Of a stretch of DNA of 64,000 nt, positions 32,569 to 40,541 are shown piece after piece (position 1 is the stretch's first letter; each line of letters begins with the position of its first letter). A program made the position numbers and the translations under genes. Source of the stretch: Lactarius indigo (Eukaryota; Basidiomycota; Agaricomycetes; Russulales; Russulaceae); assembly GCA_025766275.1 (NCBI GenBank), contig JAFKAC010000007.1, positions 2,170,001 to 2,234,000 of the forward strand, given 5' to 3'. The notes beneath the pieces were generated by a model that saw nothing but the letters and a program-made list of their open reading frames with translations, did no database searches and was not told where the DNA came from.

Positions 32569-34122
32569 TCAACGGTATCGAGGGCGTGTGGTTGGTTGGA
32601 TCGCTCGAGTTGGAGAAAGCGAGTCGCGTACCCATGTGTGGGTGCGTTCATTAGTCGATGAAGTCGGACAGCGGGGACCGTAATGAGGGTGGCGGGGTGG
32701 AATGATACACCGTCGCTGTGGGGTACACTGAGCGTGAGGTTGGCGGCAGAAGGCCTTGGTGTGTCCGACACCGTGGCAGTAGTAGCAATGATAGGTACTA
32801 ATTCGTGTGCCTCGGCGGTCGTTAGGGTGTCCTCGTGTTGGCGTTGGATTGTGATTCCCGACGAGGTCGATTACGACGGGTAGACACTGTCGCGCGTCGG
32901 GTTCTGGTTCGTTTGAGGTGGCTGGTTGCGTGCTATCTCGTGGTATAGCAAGAGATGTGTCGTGATCTGGGTCAGGATTCGTCACGGTCAGCCGTCGCGG
33001 TGTTGTCTCGGTCACGGGTTCACGACTGGGGGTCGAACGGTGTTGGTTTCGTGTGTGGCGTCGGTGATGAGTGTTCTCGTCGTTAGTACGCAAAGAATGA
33101 CCTCGTGGGACCTGTAACGGAGAATGAGTGACTAAGCCGATGTTTAGAAGTTCCCTCCAGCATAGGGCTTCGACCCTGGGGAACTCCCATCTTTGTGCTA
33201 ATCGAAGGATTAGCGTCCATTCTCGAGTAGTCGCCTCATACACCGAGTAATCCGAGTTATAGAAGACCCATAGGAGTAGTTCGAATTCCTCGGTCGTTAC
33301 CTCGTCGAGCGCGACATAGTATGGTCCCGCAGTGGTGTCGTTCTCAACTGGGATCGGTCCATCGTTACTAAGATCGATGGGCGTTTCTGTCGTAGATCCC
33401 GCGATTTTCCAAAGTCGTCGGAAATAAGGTGATTCGCATGTGAAGAAGTAACTGTGAACACGAAATGTGCAATCGTTCGTTTCGAACGTAGCGTCTGCAT
33501 TCACTAGGTCGTATAGGTGGTGTCGGCGGTGGACATTCGTCTCTGAATTGACATGGGGTGATCCTTCGCCCTGGTCGACGTCTGTGTTTCCCTGGATACG
33601 GCTTTCGGTCGTGCTGTCGTGGTCCTGAGTGATGATGGGTCGCCCTGGTTTATCAGGGCCTTCAGTGGTAGGGAATGGCGATGGCGCTGATGTCGGGTGA
33701 GTGTGTCGACTCTCCTCAACATGGAGAGGGGCGGGGGCTGTGTGTTTGCCGTCTGACTCGAACGTCCACTGGACAGGGAGCTGGTCAGCTGTGATAGCTG
33801 TGGTTAGTGGGGGATGTTGGTCCATTGTCGAGGAATTCGTGGTGGTGGGGTCGATGTTTGACTGTACTCGCCTCTTATGTTGTGCGAGTCGAGCCGGTGT
33901 ATGGGCGTTATCTAGGGGTTTTGCGTTATCGTGCGCGGTGGAGTATGTCTCCCGCCGTATCTGATATAGCGGCGCCTTCTCCTTGACTCGTGTTTGATGG
34001 TTGGGAATCTGTCTTCTCCTTCCTTCGATTTCTTTCAGGATCGATTGGGGTGGGGGTTGCGTTTCTCGATTTCTGATGGCATCGTTTCTTTGATAAGGGG
34101 TGAGTAATCGTGTATGGAACAC
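32569..34122 (-). CDS. BTB/POZ domain protein with CCHC zinc knuckle, inside an LTR element
   Basis: Frame of 517 codons. Residues about 205-335 form a BTB/POZ domain of the Agaricomycete type: LVNADATFETNDCTFRVH, SYFFTCESPYFRRLW, VTTEEFELLLWVFY and TREWTLILRLAQRWEFP are the recognisable strands and helices. A disordered Arg/Pro/Thr-rich linker follows, then CYYCHGVGHTKAFC (about residues 450-463), a C-x2-C-x4-H-x4-C nucleic-acid knuckle. BTB domains self-associate or bind cullin-3; a knuckle binds RNA or DNA. The combination suggests a particle or RNA-tethering role for the element, or capture of a host gene fused to a Gag knuckle. ATG choice is uncertain: an intron in the first 150 codons is possible. 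Confidence 0.75.
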   Translation of the reverse strand: MFHTRLLTPYQRNDAIRNRETQPPPQSILKEIEGRRRQIPNHQTRVKEKAPLYQIRRETYSTAHDNAKPLDNAHTPARLAQHKRRVQSNIDPTTTNSSTMDQHPPLTTAITADQLPVQWTFESDGKHTAPAPLHVEESRHTHPTSAPSPFPTTEGPDKPGRPIITQDHDSTTESRIQGNTDVDQGEGSPHVNSETNVHRRHHLYDLVNADATFETNDCTFRVHSYFFTCESPYFRRLWKIAGSTTETPIDLSNDGPIPVENDTTAGPYYVALDEVTTEEFELLLWVFYNSDYSVYEATTREWTLILRLAQRWEFPRVEALCWRELLNIGLVTHSPLQVPRGHSLRTNDENTHHRRHTRNQHRSTPSREPVTETTPRRLTVTNPDPDHDTSLAIPRDSTQPATSNEPEPDARQCLPVVIDLVGNHNPTPTRGHPNDRRGTRISTYHCYYCHGVGHTKAFCRQPHAQCTPQRRCIIPPRHPHYGPRCPTSSTNERTHTWVRDSLSPTRAIQPTTRPRYR

Positions 34123-34319
34123 TTGGTGGTCTTTCCACGCTTCTAATGGTCGATACCCGCTATCTTTCTGTTGACAAGGCCGGTAGCAGAGTCTCCTGAG
34201 TCGTGTTTGTTTCCTTGCGTATCGCGCGTTGCTTTGGGTTTGTTCGAGTTCGTGCCATCGTGTACCGATAGTAGGGGGTGGAGTATGTTGTGTAGGTTGG
34301 AGCGTGGAGAGGGAGAGAC

Positions 34320-35408
34320 TTATCTGCGACCCGGATAGAGCCTTTTTAGTCGTATCGGGTGACCACGCACGTAGCGCGTCTTTTGCGATTGTCGATCGTG
34401 GTATTTGCTTCTTTTGTTGAAGACTGATTTGTGAGTACCGTCCGAGATATCGATGGGTTTGCTGTTTTCGCCTATCAGTGCACAGGTGGGAAGTCCATCT
34501 TTTGTTGGGAAATGTTTCGTTCCCTTGGTATGTCGGGCGCCTTGCATTACGCTTGGTGGTTCTGTTTTTACAGGAAGTCGTTGGAGGGTGGGCGAATTTT
34601 TGCGGGGCGACTGGATCGCAGTCCTAAGCAACCGTACTGGAATGGGGTACATCTCGTCGTGGTTTGACGGACGACAAAGGTGTGCGGGGGGTTTTTTGTT
34701 CTTGTCTGGGTGTTTTATGGTGATTGAGTCGTGAAGCGACTGAATTACCCCCCTCCTCAGAAGGGGATCGTCCGCGATCACAAGATGGTCGGTGCAGGAC
34801 CGAAGTTCGGTAGCGACATGTGCCGGGCGGTGGAGATTGGCGAAGATGATGACCGGGTACCGTGTGTCGACGATCAGATGTCGCCAGTGTGCGAGAGCAT
34901 CCATCAGCGCGAAGAGTTCGCGATTGTACACACAGTGGTTACATTCAATGGGGGAGGGTAGTGGTGGAAAGTGGTCGATGGTCGGTGCTTCCTTCCGACC
35001 GTCGAACTGTGTAAGGGTGGCATTGGTATCGCAGCCACAAGGCACCTGCTGGTCGGCGTATGTGGTACGAGCAGGTAATGTGGAGAGGGATGCCGAGCGT
35101 CGTAGCGTACTTCGTTGCGTATGAAAAGGGGCTAGTCTTTTGCATAAGAGGTTGGGCAGGTTCGGCGTATCGTGGGGTAAGTAGTTGTTGACGTCCGAGA
35201 GTCCCAAAGGTACAGCAAATCTGTTCGATGATAGAGAGTGCTCGTGCTCGACTTTGTCGACTGAAGTAGTCCAATTTGTTCGTATCAAGACACAGGGCAG
35301 TGTGTGGCGCGCGTAGCTGGGAATGATCGAGATCGCCATGTTGCCCAAAGAAGCGAACAGTCTCGTCGGATAAATCTGAGGTACGGAATGGGAGACGTAG
35401 TTCGACAT
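34320..35408 (-). pseudogene. Eroded RT thumb/RNase H-like frame of the BTB element
   Basis: 362 codons. The segment CVYNRELFALMDALAHWRHL followed by PVIIFANLHRPAHV resembles the Ty3 RNase H core (usual form: YDREL, a KHW-like helix, then a TDH-containing strand). The catalytic TD of that strand is replaced by AN. A partly overlapping second frame (34945-35412) contains a stretch like the RT thumb (LLTPRYAEPAQPLMQKTS). Mixed frames and lost active residues indicate a non-functional polymerase region. Confidence 0.5.
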
Positions 35409-36976
35409 TCATTCGGAGGTTCAGTCAGAGAATCGGTCAGCCAAGAGGGTACGGTCGTTGGTCCGGCTAGTCCTTTAGTCGTAATCTGGCGTTGTTTCCG
35501 ATCCTGACCCCAGGTGGCGGCATACAATTGACGTATATCAGACGCGGTAAAGCGCGTCTTGTCGGTCAGTTGACCTGGAGCGTCTGGAGTTAGTAGGATC
35601 GCACACGCATTCCATATCGTCGATTGTTTTAGCGGTTTGTATCTCAGGTGTCGTTTTTCGTCTTTCACTCCTGAACAGAAGAGGGGTGACCGAGGTTTAC
35701 GAAGATACTTCTTCACAAGGCATTCCGTGTTAGAACCGTTCCAGCATTCGAACTCGTTTAGCGAGTATATTTTGTTTGATGTGATTGTTGGTTTATTGGG
35801 TACTGATGCGATCACATAATCGTCGTTTCGTTGTGGTGGGAATTTCCGTTCGGTTCCTCCCGACGGCGTTATCGTCTGGTCTGCGTAACGCTCTCTCAAC
35901 GACTTTCTTCTTTTTCTCTCCTGACGTTGCTGCGCGACGGTGTCGACCCTGGTACCTCGTTGTAGCGGGATGTGTCGTTCCCCTTCTGGTATTTCTTTGT
36001 CGGTTCGGTTGATTACCAGGTGGGTTCCTCTTATATCCTCAACGTATGGAGGCGTGGTATAGGAGGGTGACCTCCAATGGGTCTTTTCTCGATGCGTGAA
36101 GGTTATGCTATCTCGTTGGTTCGATACTTCGCTTGTACTGACGTTGGGGCGAAGTTCACAGAGTTTCAGTTCGAGGTTCAATTCTCCCTTTCTTCTGTGA
36201 TTGGTGACCCTGTCCGAGGTTCCCGAGTCGCTTATTGCAACCGCGTCGTCTCGATGTCCTTCTCCGTGTGTCGCGATCACTTTAGTTGACGTACTTTCGT
36301 GGATTTTGATGCGTCCGTCCGGAGTTTCATTTCTCTTTTCGCTTTGGTTGTCGGGGTTGTTCAACGTCTCCGGCGCGAGTTTAGCAACTTTGTCGTGGTG
36401 TTCTTTCACGAGCATATGGATTGTGAGTGCTTTTACTGCCGTATCCTCGTTGCTTTCGGCGTTCTCATCCTTCCGTTCGTTTTCCAGTCTTTCTTCGAGT
36501 CGTGATACCACCTTTCGTCGCGTGCTGACGTCCGCACCTCGGAGTTTGGTCGCGATTTGTTTCAGTGTGAGTTCGTCGACGTTCAGTATTTGCGCGATTA
36601 TTTTCCGCCTCGCAGTGGCGTCCATTCTTTGAATTTCGGTCACGATCCGTTCTGTCGATAATTGTTCGTATACTGATGTCCCTCGTGTCATGAGTTTTCT
36701 TGGTAGGAACGTGGTGACCTCTTTGGCTGTCTCTGGCTTACCCCGGCTGTTTCGCGGGGATCGCGACGCTGTTTTCAACGGGAGTTCGCTGTCAAATCTC
36801 TCGAAACGTGATTCGTTCCGATTCATTCTTACCGCCTTGACGGGCGTAGTGATTCGGTCATCCGGTGCGTCTCCTCGTGCGTTTCTATCACACGGGCTTC
36901 GGCTTATTCTTTGATCATTCAGTGCGTCTCCTCGTACGTCCTGTCGGTACGGGCTTCTGGTTGGTACGTGCGTCAT
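35285..36976 (-). CDS. Unassigned 563-codon frame of the BTB element
   Basis: A long frame very rich in Arg, Thr, Glu and Ser. A coiled-coil-like region lies at about residues 95-180 (short helices repeating RKI and LKQIATKLR). The C-terminal third contains KIYSLNEFECWNGSN and FTASDIRQLYAATWGQ. I do not recognise a domain; by position it may be a diverged Gag or the connection before RT. It may be translated, since a frame this long without stops is unlikely by chance, but high GC on the third position of the complement can also keep frames open. Confidence 0.4.
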   Translation of the reverse strand: MTHVPTRSPYRQDVRGDALNDQRISRSPCDRNARGDAPDDRITTPVKAVRMNRNESRFERFDSELPLKTASRSPRNSRGKPETAKEVTTFLPRKLMTRGTSVYEQLSTERIVTEIQRMDATARRKIIAQILNVDELTLKQIATKLRGADVSTRRKVVSRLEERLENERKDENAESNEDTAVKALTIHMLVKEHHDKVAKLAPETLNNPDNQSEKRNETPDGRIKIHESTSTKVIATHGEGHRDDAVAISDSGTSDRVTNHRRKGELNLELKLCELRPNVSTSEVSNQRDSITFTHREKTHWRSPSYTTPPYVEDIRGTHLVINRTDKEIPEGERHIPLQRGTRVDTVAQQRQERKRRKSLRERYADQTITPSGGTERKFPPQRNDDYVIASVPNKPTITSNKIYSLNEFECWNGSNTECLVKKYLRKPRSPLFCSGVKDEKRHLRYKPLKQSTIWNACAILLTPDAPGQLTDKTRFTASDIRQLYAATWGQDRKQRQITTKGLAGPTTVPSWLTDSLTEPPNECRTTSPIPYLRFIRRDCSLLWATWRSRSFPATRATHCPVS

Positions 36977-37610
36977 TCGGTGCGTCTCCGCGTGTAACGG
37001 TCTTACACGGGCTTCGACTTAGTTGGTTCGTGTACGCCGTTCGGTGCGTCTCCTCGTGCGGTGGTTCCACACGGGCTTCGACTTGGCTAGTGCGTGTGTA
37101 AGTCTGCTCCTCTATGTTTAGAGGGCGACTCTGCGATGTGTCTTCTAAGCTATCGATATTCGTTTCCCGGGTATCTGGTGCGTCCTCGGTATTCATGCAC
37201 AACGAATACTTCCTTGTGGTAATCGTCGCATTTCTGGTGACTGTCTTTCGTTCGTTTATCGTTCTTTCTGGGTCTTTCGTTGACTCGTCGTCGTAGAGGT
37301 TCCCAGTTCTTGATTCGCTATCTGTTATCAGGATCTCTGATCGAGGGTCTCGTCGTGCTTCTGGCTGAGAAGTAATCGATTGCGATTCGAAGTTCGCGGA
37401 CCGGGAGTGATCTCTTGTCACTGATTTCCCATCTTTCGACTCTCCTTCGTCGATTAAGCGTGTCGCGTCGTGTTCGCCGGTACGTGAGTCCATGTTAGTT
37501 CTGTCGTGTTTCCGAAGGGGTGTCTCTGGGGGCCCGTATCGTTGTCTCTGGGAGTCGTACTCTCGTGATTCATCCGTCTGTCGGTTATCGTTCGGGGTTC
37601 GGGACGACAC
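36915..37610 (-). CDS. Unassigned 231-codon charged frame of the BTB element
   Basis: Arg/Thr/Asp/Glu-rich with no domain. It ends in a segment (TRGDAPNDARTNQK) that recurs in variant form at the start of the neighbouring 563-codon frame (RGDALNDQR, RGDAPDDR), so the DNA holds short tandem repeats of about 50-65 bp near 36850-37080. Confidence 0.3.
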   Translation of the reverse strand: MSSRTPNDNRQTDESREYDSQRQRYGPPETPLRKHDRTNMDSRTGEHDATRLIDEGESKDGKSVTRDHSRSANFESQSITSQPEARRDPRSEILITDSESRTGNLYDDESTKDPERTINERKTVTRNATITTRKYSLCMNTEDAPDTRETNIDSLEDTSQSRPLNIEEQTYTRTSQVEARVEPPHEETHRTAYTNQLSRSPCKTVTRGDAPNDARTNQKPVPTGRTRRRTE

Positions 37611-37900
37611 CTGTTCTGCTGATACTTGTTCGTTCTTCCTGTTCAGGTGCGTAATCGGTTTCGGGGATTGGTCGGTCCTTTTCTTTGGGCAGTCGAGCCT
37701 CGTTCGGGAGTCGAATGACTTCCTCTACGTCGTGGTCTGTCTCGCTGTTAGGTCCTGGGATTCCGTATCGTGCTTCCGTCCAAGAAGCGCTTGATCGTGG
37801 TTCGGGGTTCGCATATGGGGGGTGATTCTTTGTTATCGATGAAGGCGTTCATCGATCCCTGCGTGTCCGTACGTTGGTCTTTTTCGCGTCCTGTCGTGTT

Positions 37901-38653
37901 CTATCCGCTGACATTCCGTCTATTCGGCTGTCGTGATCTCTGGGCGGCGTTTCCTACTGGTTCTGTGCTGTGTCGTTCGATTACGCGTTCCTTCGTAGGT
38001 TCTCGCGTACGGCTGTGTCCGGTTTCGCTCGATTCGTTGAGCGTGGGGTCCTCCAAGTCCTGTGTTGCCGCGTCATTTCGCGCTTGTTCCGTGAGTCGTC
38101 CGTGTTCGTTCACTGGTATCGTGGGTTGCTCGAGTATCACTGACTCTTTCCGTGGGTAGTTCAGGTTCTGTTCGGGACATCGTTCGTTTGCGCAGTACTC
38201 GGCGCGGTTCGAGGGTGCTGTTCTATCTGTCGAACACTTTACGTCGTGTCCGCTAGCTGGTTCAATATATTCGTGTTGTCTCAGATCATTAGTGGTGTCT
38301 CGGTTCGTGGGACGCTTTCCGCCTCGTCCAGCAGCAGCGATTTCGGTTCGGTACTGTCGAAGGTTATCCGTCGTGTGTCCTGACTCTGGGTGCTGTACGT
38401 CCGCGCGGGGACTGTCATGCACGCAAGTCGTGGTTTCGTGGGGGCGCGTTTCGCCTCGTCCATCAGCAGCAGTTTCGGTTCTATGCATCGTGATTCGGTT
38501 TCGTGGGGACGCGTTACGCCTCGTCCAGGTTTGGTTTCGTTGGTGACTCGCAGTATCGATCGCACTGGGTGTCGGTGTGCTTCGCGTCCCCTCGGGACTG
38601 TTACGCGCACGGTTCTGGTTTCGGGGAACGCTTTTCGCCTCGTTCTGCGGCAA
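37901..38653 (-). CDS. Unassigned 250-codon frame, first in the BTB element
   Basis: The first sizeable frame after the 5' LTR in the sense direction. It is Arg/Thr/Asn-rich with short repeats (RTEIAAAGRGGKRP and TETAADGRGETRP). No capsid or knuckle signature. It may be the eroded Gag position. Confidence 0.3.
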   Translation of the reverse strand: MPQNEAKSVPRNQNRARNSPEGTRSTPTPSAIDTASHQRNQTWTRRNASPRNRITMHRTETAADGRGETRPHETTTCVHDSPRADVQHPESGHTTDNLRQYRTEIAAAGRGGKRPTNRDTTNDLRQHEYIEPASGHDVKCSTDRTAPSNRAEYCANERCPEQNLNYPRKESVILEQPTIPVNEHGRLTEQARNDAATQDLEDPTLNESSETGHSRTREPTKERVIERHSTEPVGNAAQRSRQPNRRNVSG

Positions 38654-38790
38654 CCGGGGTTCGCGCGTGTAGGGGGGGTCTATTGTCCTTTCCTACAGCA
38701 ACTTGAGGTTCAGGCTACTGGGGAGATCGATTGTCTCGTCCGGTAGTTCGTGAGAACGACTTGCGCCTCGTTCGTGGCTGGGTAAGAGTG

Positions 38791-38801
38791 GTCTACTCTT
38801 A
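38791..38801 (-). promoter_or_regulatory. Self-complementary primer-binding site of the BTB element
   Basis: In sense orientation the 11 nt after the 5' LTR are TAAGAGTAGAC. Their reverse complement, GTCTACTCTTA, lies inside the LTR (sense strand of 38991-39001), exactly 34 nt downstream of a TATAAGAG box whose first T is opposite 39035. This is the geometry seen in the Ty3 element of this window and fits Tf1-type self-priming. Confidence 0.7.
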
Positions 38802-39238
38802 TGTCACGGTACCAACGGACCGTCCGTGACGCGTTCGAGTTCGGGCCCAAGACAAGGGCAAGGTAGAGTCGGAACTTGCTCAACGAGCAAGCCAAGTCGG
38901 TGAATCAAGGCTCAAGCTCAAGGCTATCGCTTGCGAGAGGGGAGTCGGACGTTTCAACGACAATGCAAGACAAGGTTGGATTCAAAGGACTAAGAGTAGA
39001 CAAGGTAACTACTTGTTTACTCTACAACTCTTATAGTCATACAATACTGGGGTTTTCAGGTCTGTTATCTAGGCCACATCAGCTAGCTGAGAGACGCGTA
39101 AGTGCTAGCGCAATTCTGATACAAGAAGGTGTTATTCTGAGGCAATTGGGCAAGGGGTTTGGCATAATTGTGAGCCAGCGGTTGCGCTGGCGATTCGTGA
39201 CTCGTGACAGGTGACTGTGATGTCACGTGATCGTGACA
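38802..39238 (-). repeat. 5' LTR (sense) of the BTB element
   Basis: 437 bp, 99.3 % identical to 32009-32445 (three substitutions). It holds the TATAAGAG box and the predicted transcript start at 39001. The TSD CCGAG follows at 39239-39243. Confidence 0.93.
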
Positions 39239-40338
39239 CCGAGTAAACACAAAATATAAGCCACAACTTACCCGCGTGACTGATCCCAGACTGGGCAACG
39301 GAGATCAGTAATCAAGGACTTCGATCTCGTCGTCAAGGCCTTTCTGGTAGGCGGGGAGGGTGCTTGGGGTCGTGGAACTGCCATGGGTAAAACCTCCCAG
39401 CCCTCCAGTTGAACCATGGCTCGGAGTAGGAGTTGCGGTGAGGGCGAGAGACGAGTTGGCGTTGGCCACCTTGGCTGCCCAGTCGGCACAGATGCCGGAA
39501 TTGGACTTCTCAACAGGATGGGCAACTGATTGCGCCAGTCTGAAGTGGTGGTAAAAAAGGGTGGTTTCGGAGAGGCAGAGTGACATTTTGGGGTTGAGTC
39601 GGCGATAAAACAAAGTGGCGAGTGACAAAATAAGTCAGTGGGTTGTTCCCGAAATGAAATGATGTGTGAGGAAATTGAGGTAATAACGTACCGAGCATGA
39701 GGTTTTTTACCTTTTGTGGCCGGGATGGGGGGTACCTTGTTGACTAAACTGACGTCTATCATCGATTTCCTGGCCACGAGGCGTGGCTGCTTCCGGTAAG
39801 ACTTGATAAGAACCCGCATGGAGTCGTCCTTGGGGTTTTTCTTGCTCTTGCTCTTGCTTTTACCTCCTTCTCCTTTGCCGTCGTCGATGTCGCCGTCGTC
39901 TTCTCCTTCTCCTTCGCCTGGGCCCATCTCTTCCCTCTCACCATCTTCGATGACTGGAGCAGCCTCTTCTTCGCTCAGGTACTTATCGCTCTCTTTGTCA
40001 GCCTCTGTGACATCTTTTTCTGCGCTGGGGTTAGTGTGACGTGGCACGAATACTAAGGTCTCGTGTCAACAGAGCGAAGGTGCCACCGTAGGCTGATCCG
40101 CTTCGATGTCTTCGAGCTCTTGCTGGTCTTGGATCCTGGCGACCTTCTTCAAGGCAGCGCGTATCTCTTGTTCAGCAACTCTTCTCTCAAGACGCTCTTG
40201 TTCTCTGACCTTAGCCATCTCCTCATTGGTTCGGCGTTTCATTTGGGCATCGAGGACAACTTGTCCAGGATGTTGGGTCGTGTTTTTGGCTCGTGTTACC
40301 GGGCGATATCGTTGGGATTGGGACGGGGTGGTTGACAT

Positions 40339-40541
40339 GGTGGGTTTTTTTTTTCTCGAACTTGAAGGGGGCAGGTGATGATAGGACAAGCGACGCAGAC
40401 CCCCAAAAAAATTGTTACTTTGGCTTTTTGATACTCGTTCAACTGTGCCTGGACTGGTCGTCAAAACACTTTCTCCTAGTGCACACAATACAATTTTTTT
40501 CCTGGCGCGCACGGCCCTTGACTACCTGACTCACCTCCATC
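40339..40541. promoter_or_regulatory. Divergent promoter of the DNA transposon's two genes
   Basis: The 203 bp between the two start codons must drive both the DUF6532-like gene (minus) and the transposase (plus). It contains T/A homopolymers (T10 near 40345-40354, an AATTTTTTTCC stretch near 40491) but no confident TATA box. Confidence 0.6.

Larger units (their letters stand above)
32009..39238 (-). mobile_element. LTR retrotransposon carrying a BTB-zinc knuckle gene, probably non-autonomous
   Basis: LTRs 32009-32445 and 38802-39238, 437 bp each, three differences. Ends are TGTCACG...CGTGACA and the target duplication CCGAG is at 32004-32008 and 39239-39243. Orientation is minus: the polypurine tract AGAAGGGGGGCTA lies beside the left LTR and a self-complementary PBS beside the right one. 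Sense order: two Arg/Thr-rich frames, a 563-codon frame, a frame with eroded RT thumb/RNase H similarity, then the BTB-CCHC gene. No clean protease, YxDD or integrase was found although the LTRs are almost identical, so mobilisation in trans by a Ty3 relative is likely. It sits in an intron of the DUF6532 gene. Confidence 0.9.
16784..40338 (-). pseudogene. DUF6532-like partner gene of the transposon, split by two retrotransposons
   Basis: ATG at 40338 (MSTTPSQS), stop at 16784-16786. Early exons (about 40338-40080, 39990-39713 and 39540-39266) encode a charged coiled coil (residues about 30-75) and an acidic, Lys/Ser-rich linker. After the BTB LTR element come exons from 31965 (FIPTYERWVGTQANPW), 31596-31420 (QRLYEWRSSFKSAAD), 31369 (RAPFILQVFATHLNS) and the PPKGALALAAAAVERTLQLW block ending at 30886, typical of DUF6532. 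The Ty3 element interrupts the last exon. Across it the frame continues from 16888 and ends DNEDIRACLVDN. The BTB element lies inside an intron. Outside the insertions no obvious stop was seen. The role is unknown; the position inside the TIRs suggests a transposition accessory protein. Confidence 0.8.

Noticed and set aside
36850..37080. Repeated RGDAPNDR-like peptide as a protein repeat domain
   Set aside because: Short, degenerate and at frame ends; better described as DNA-level tandem repeats.
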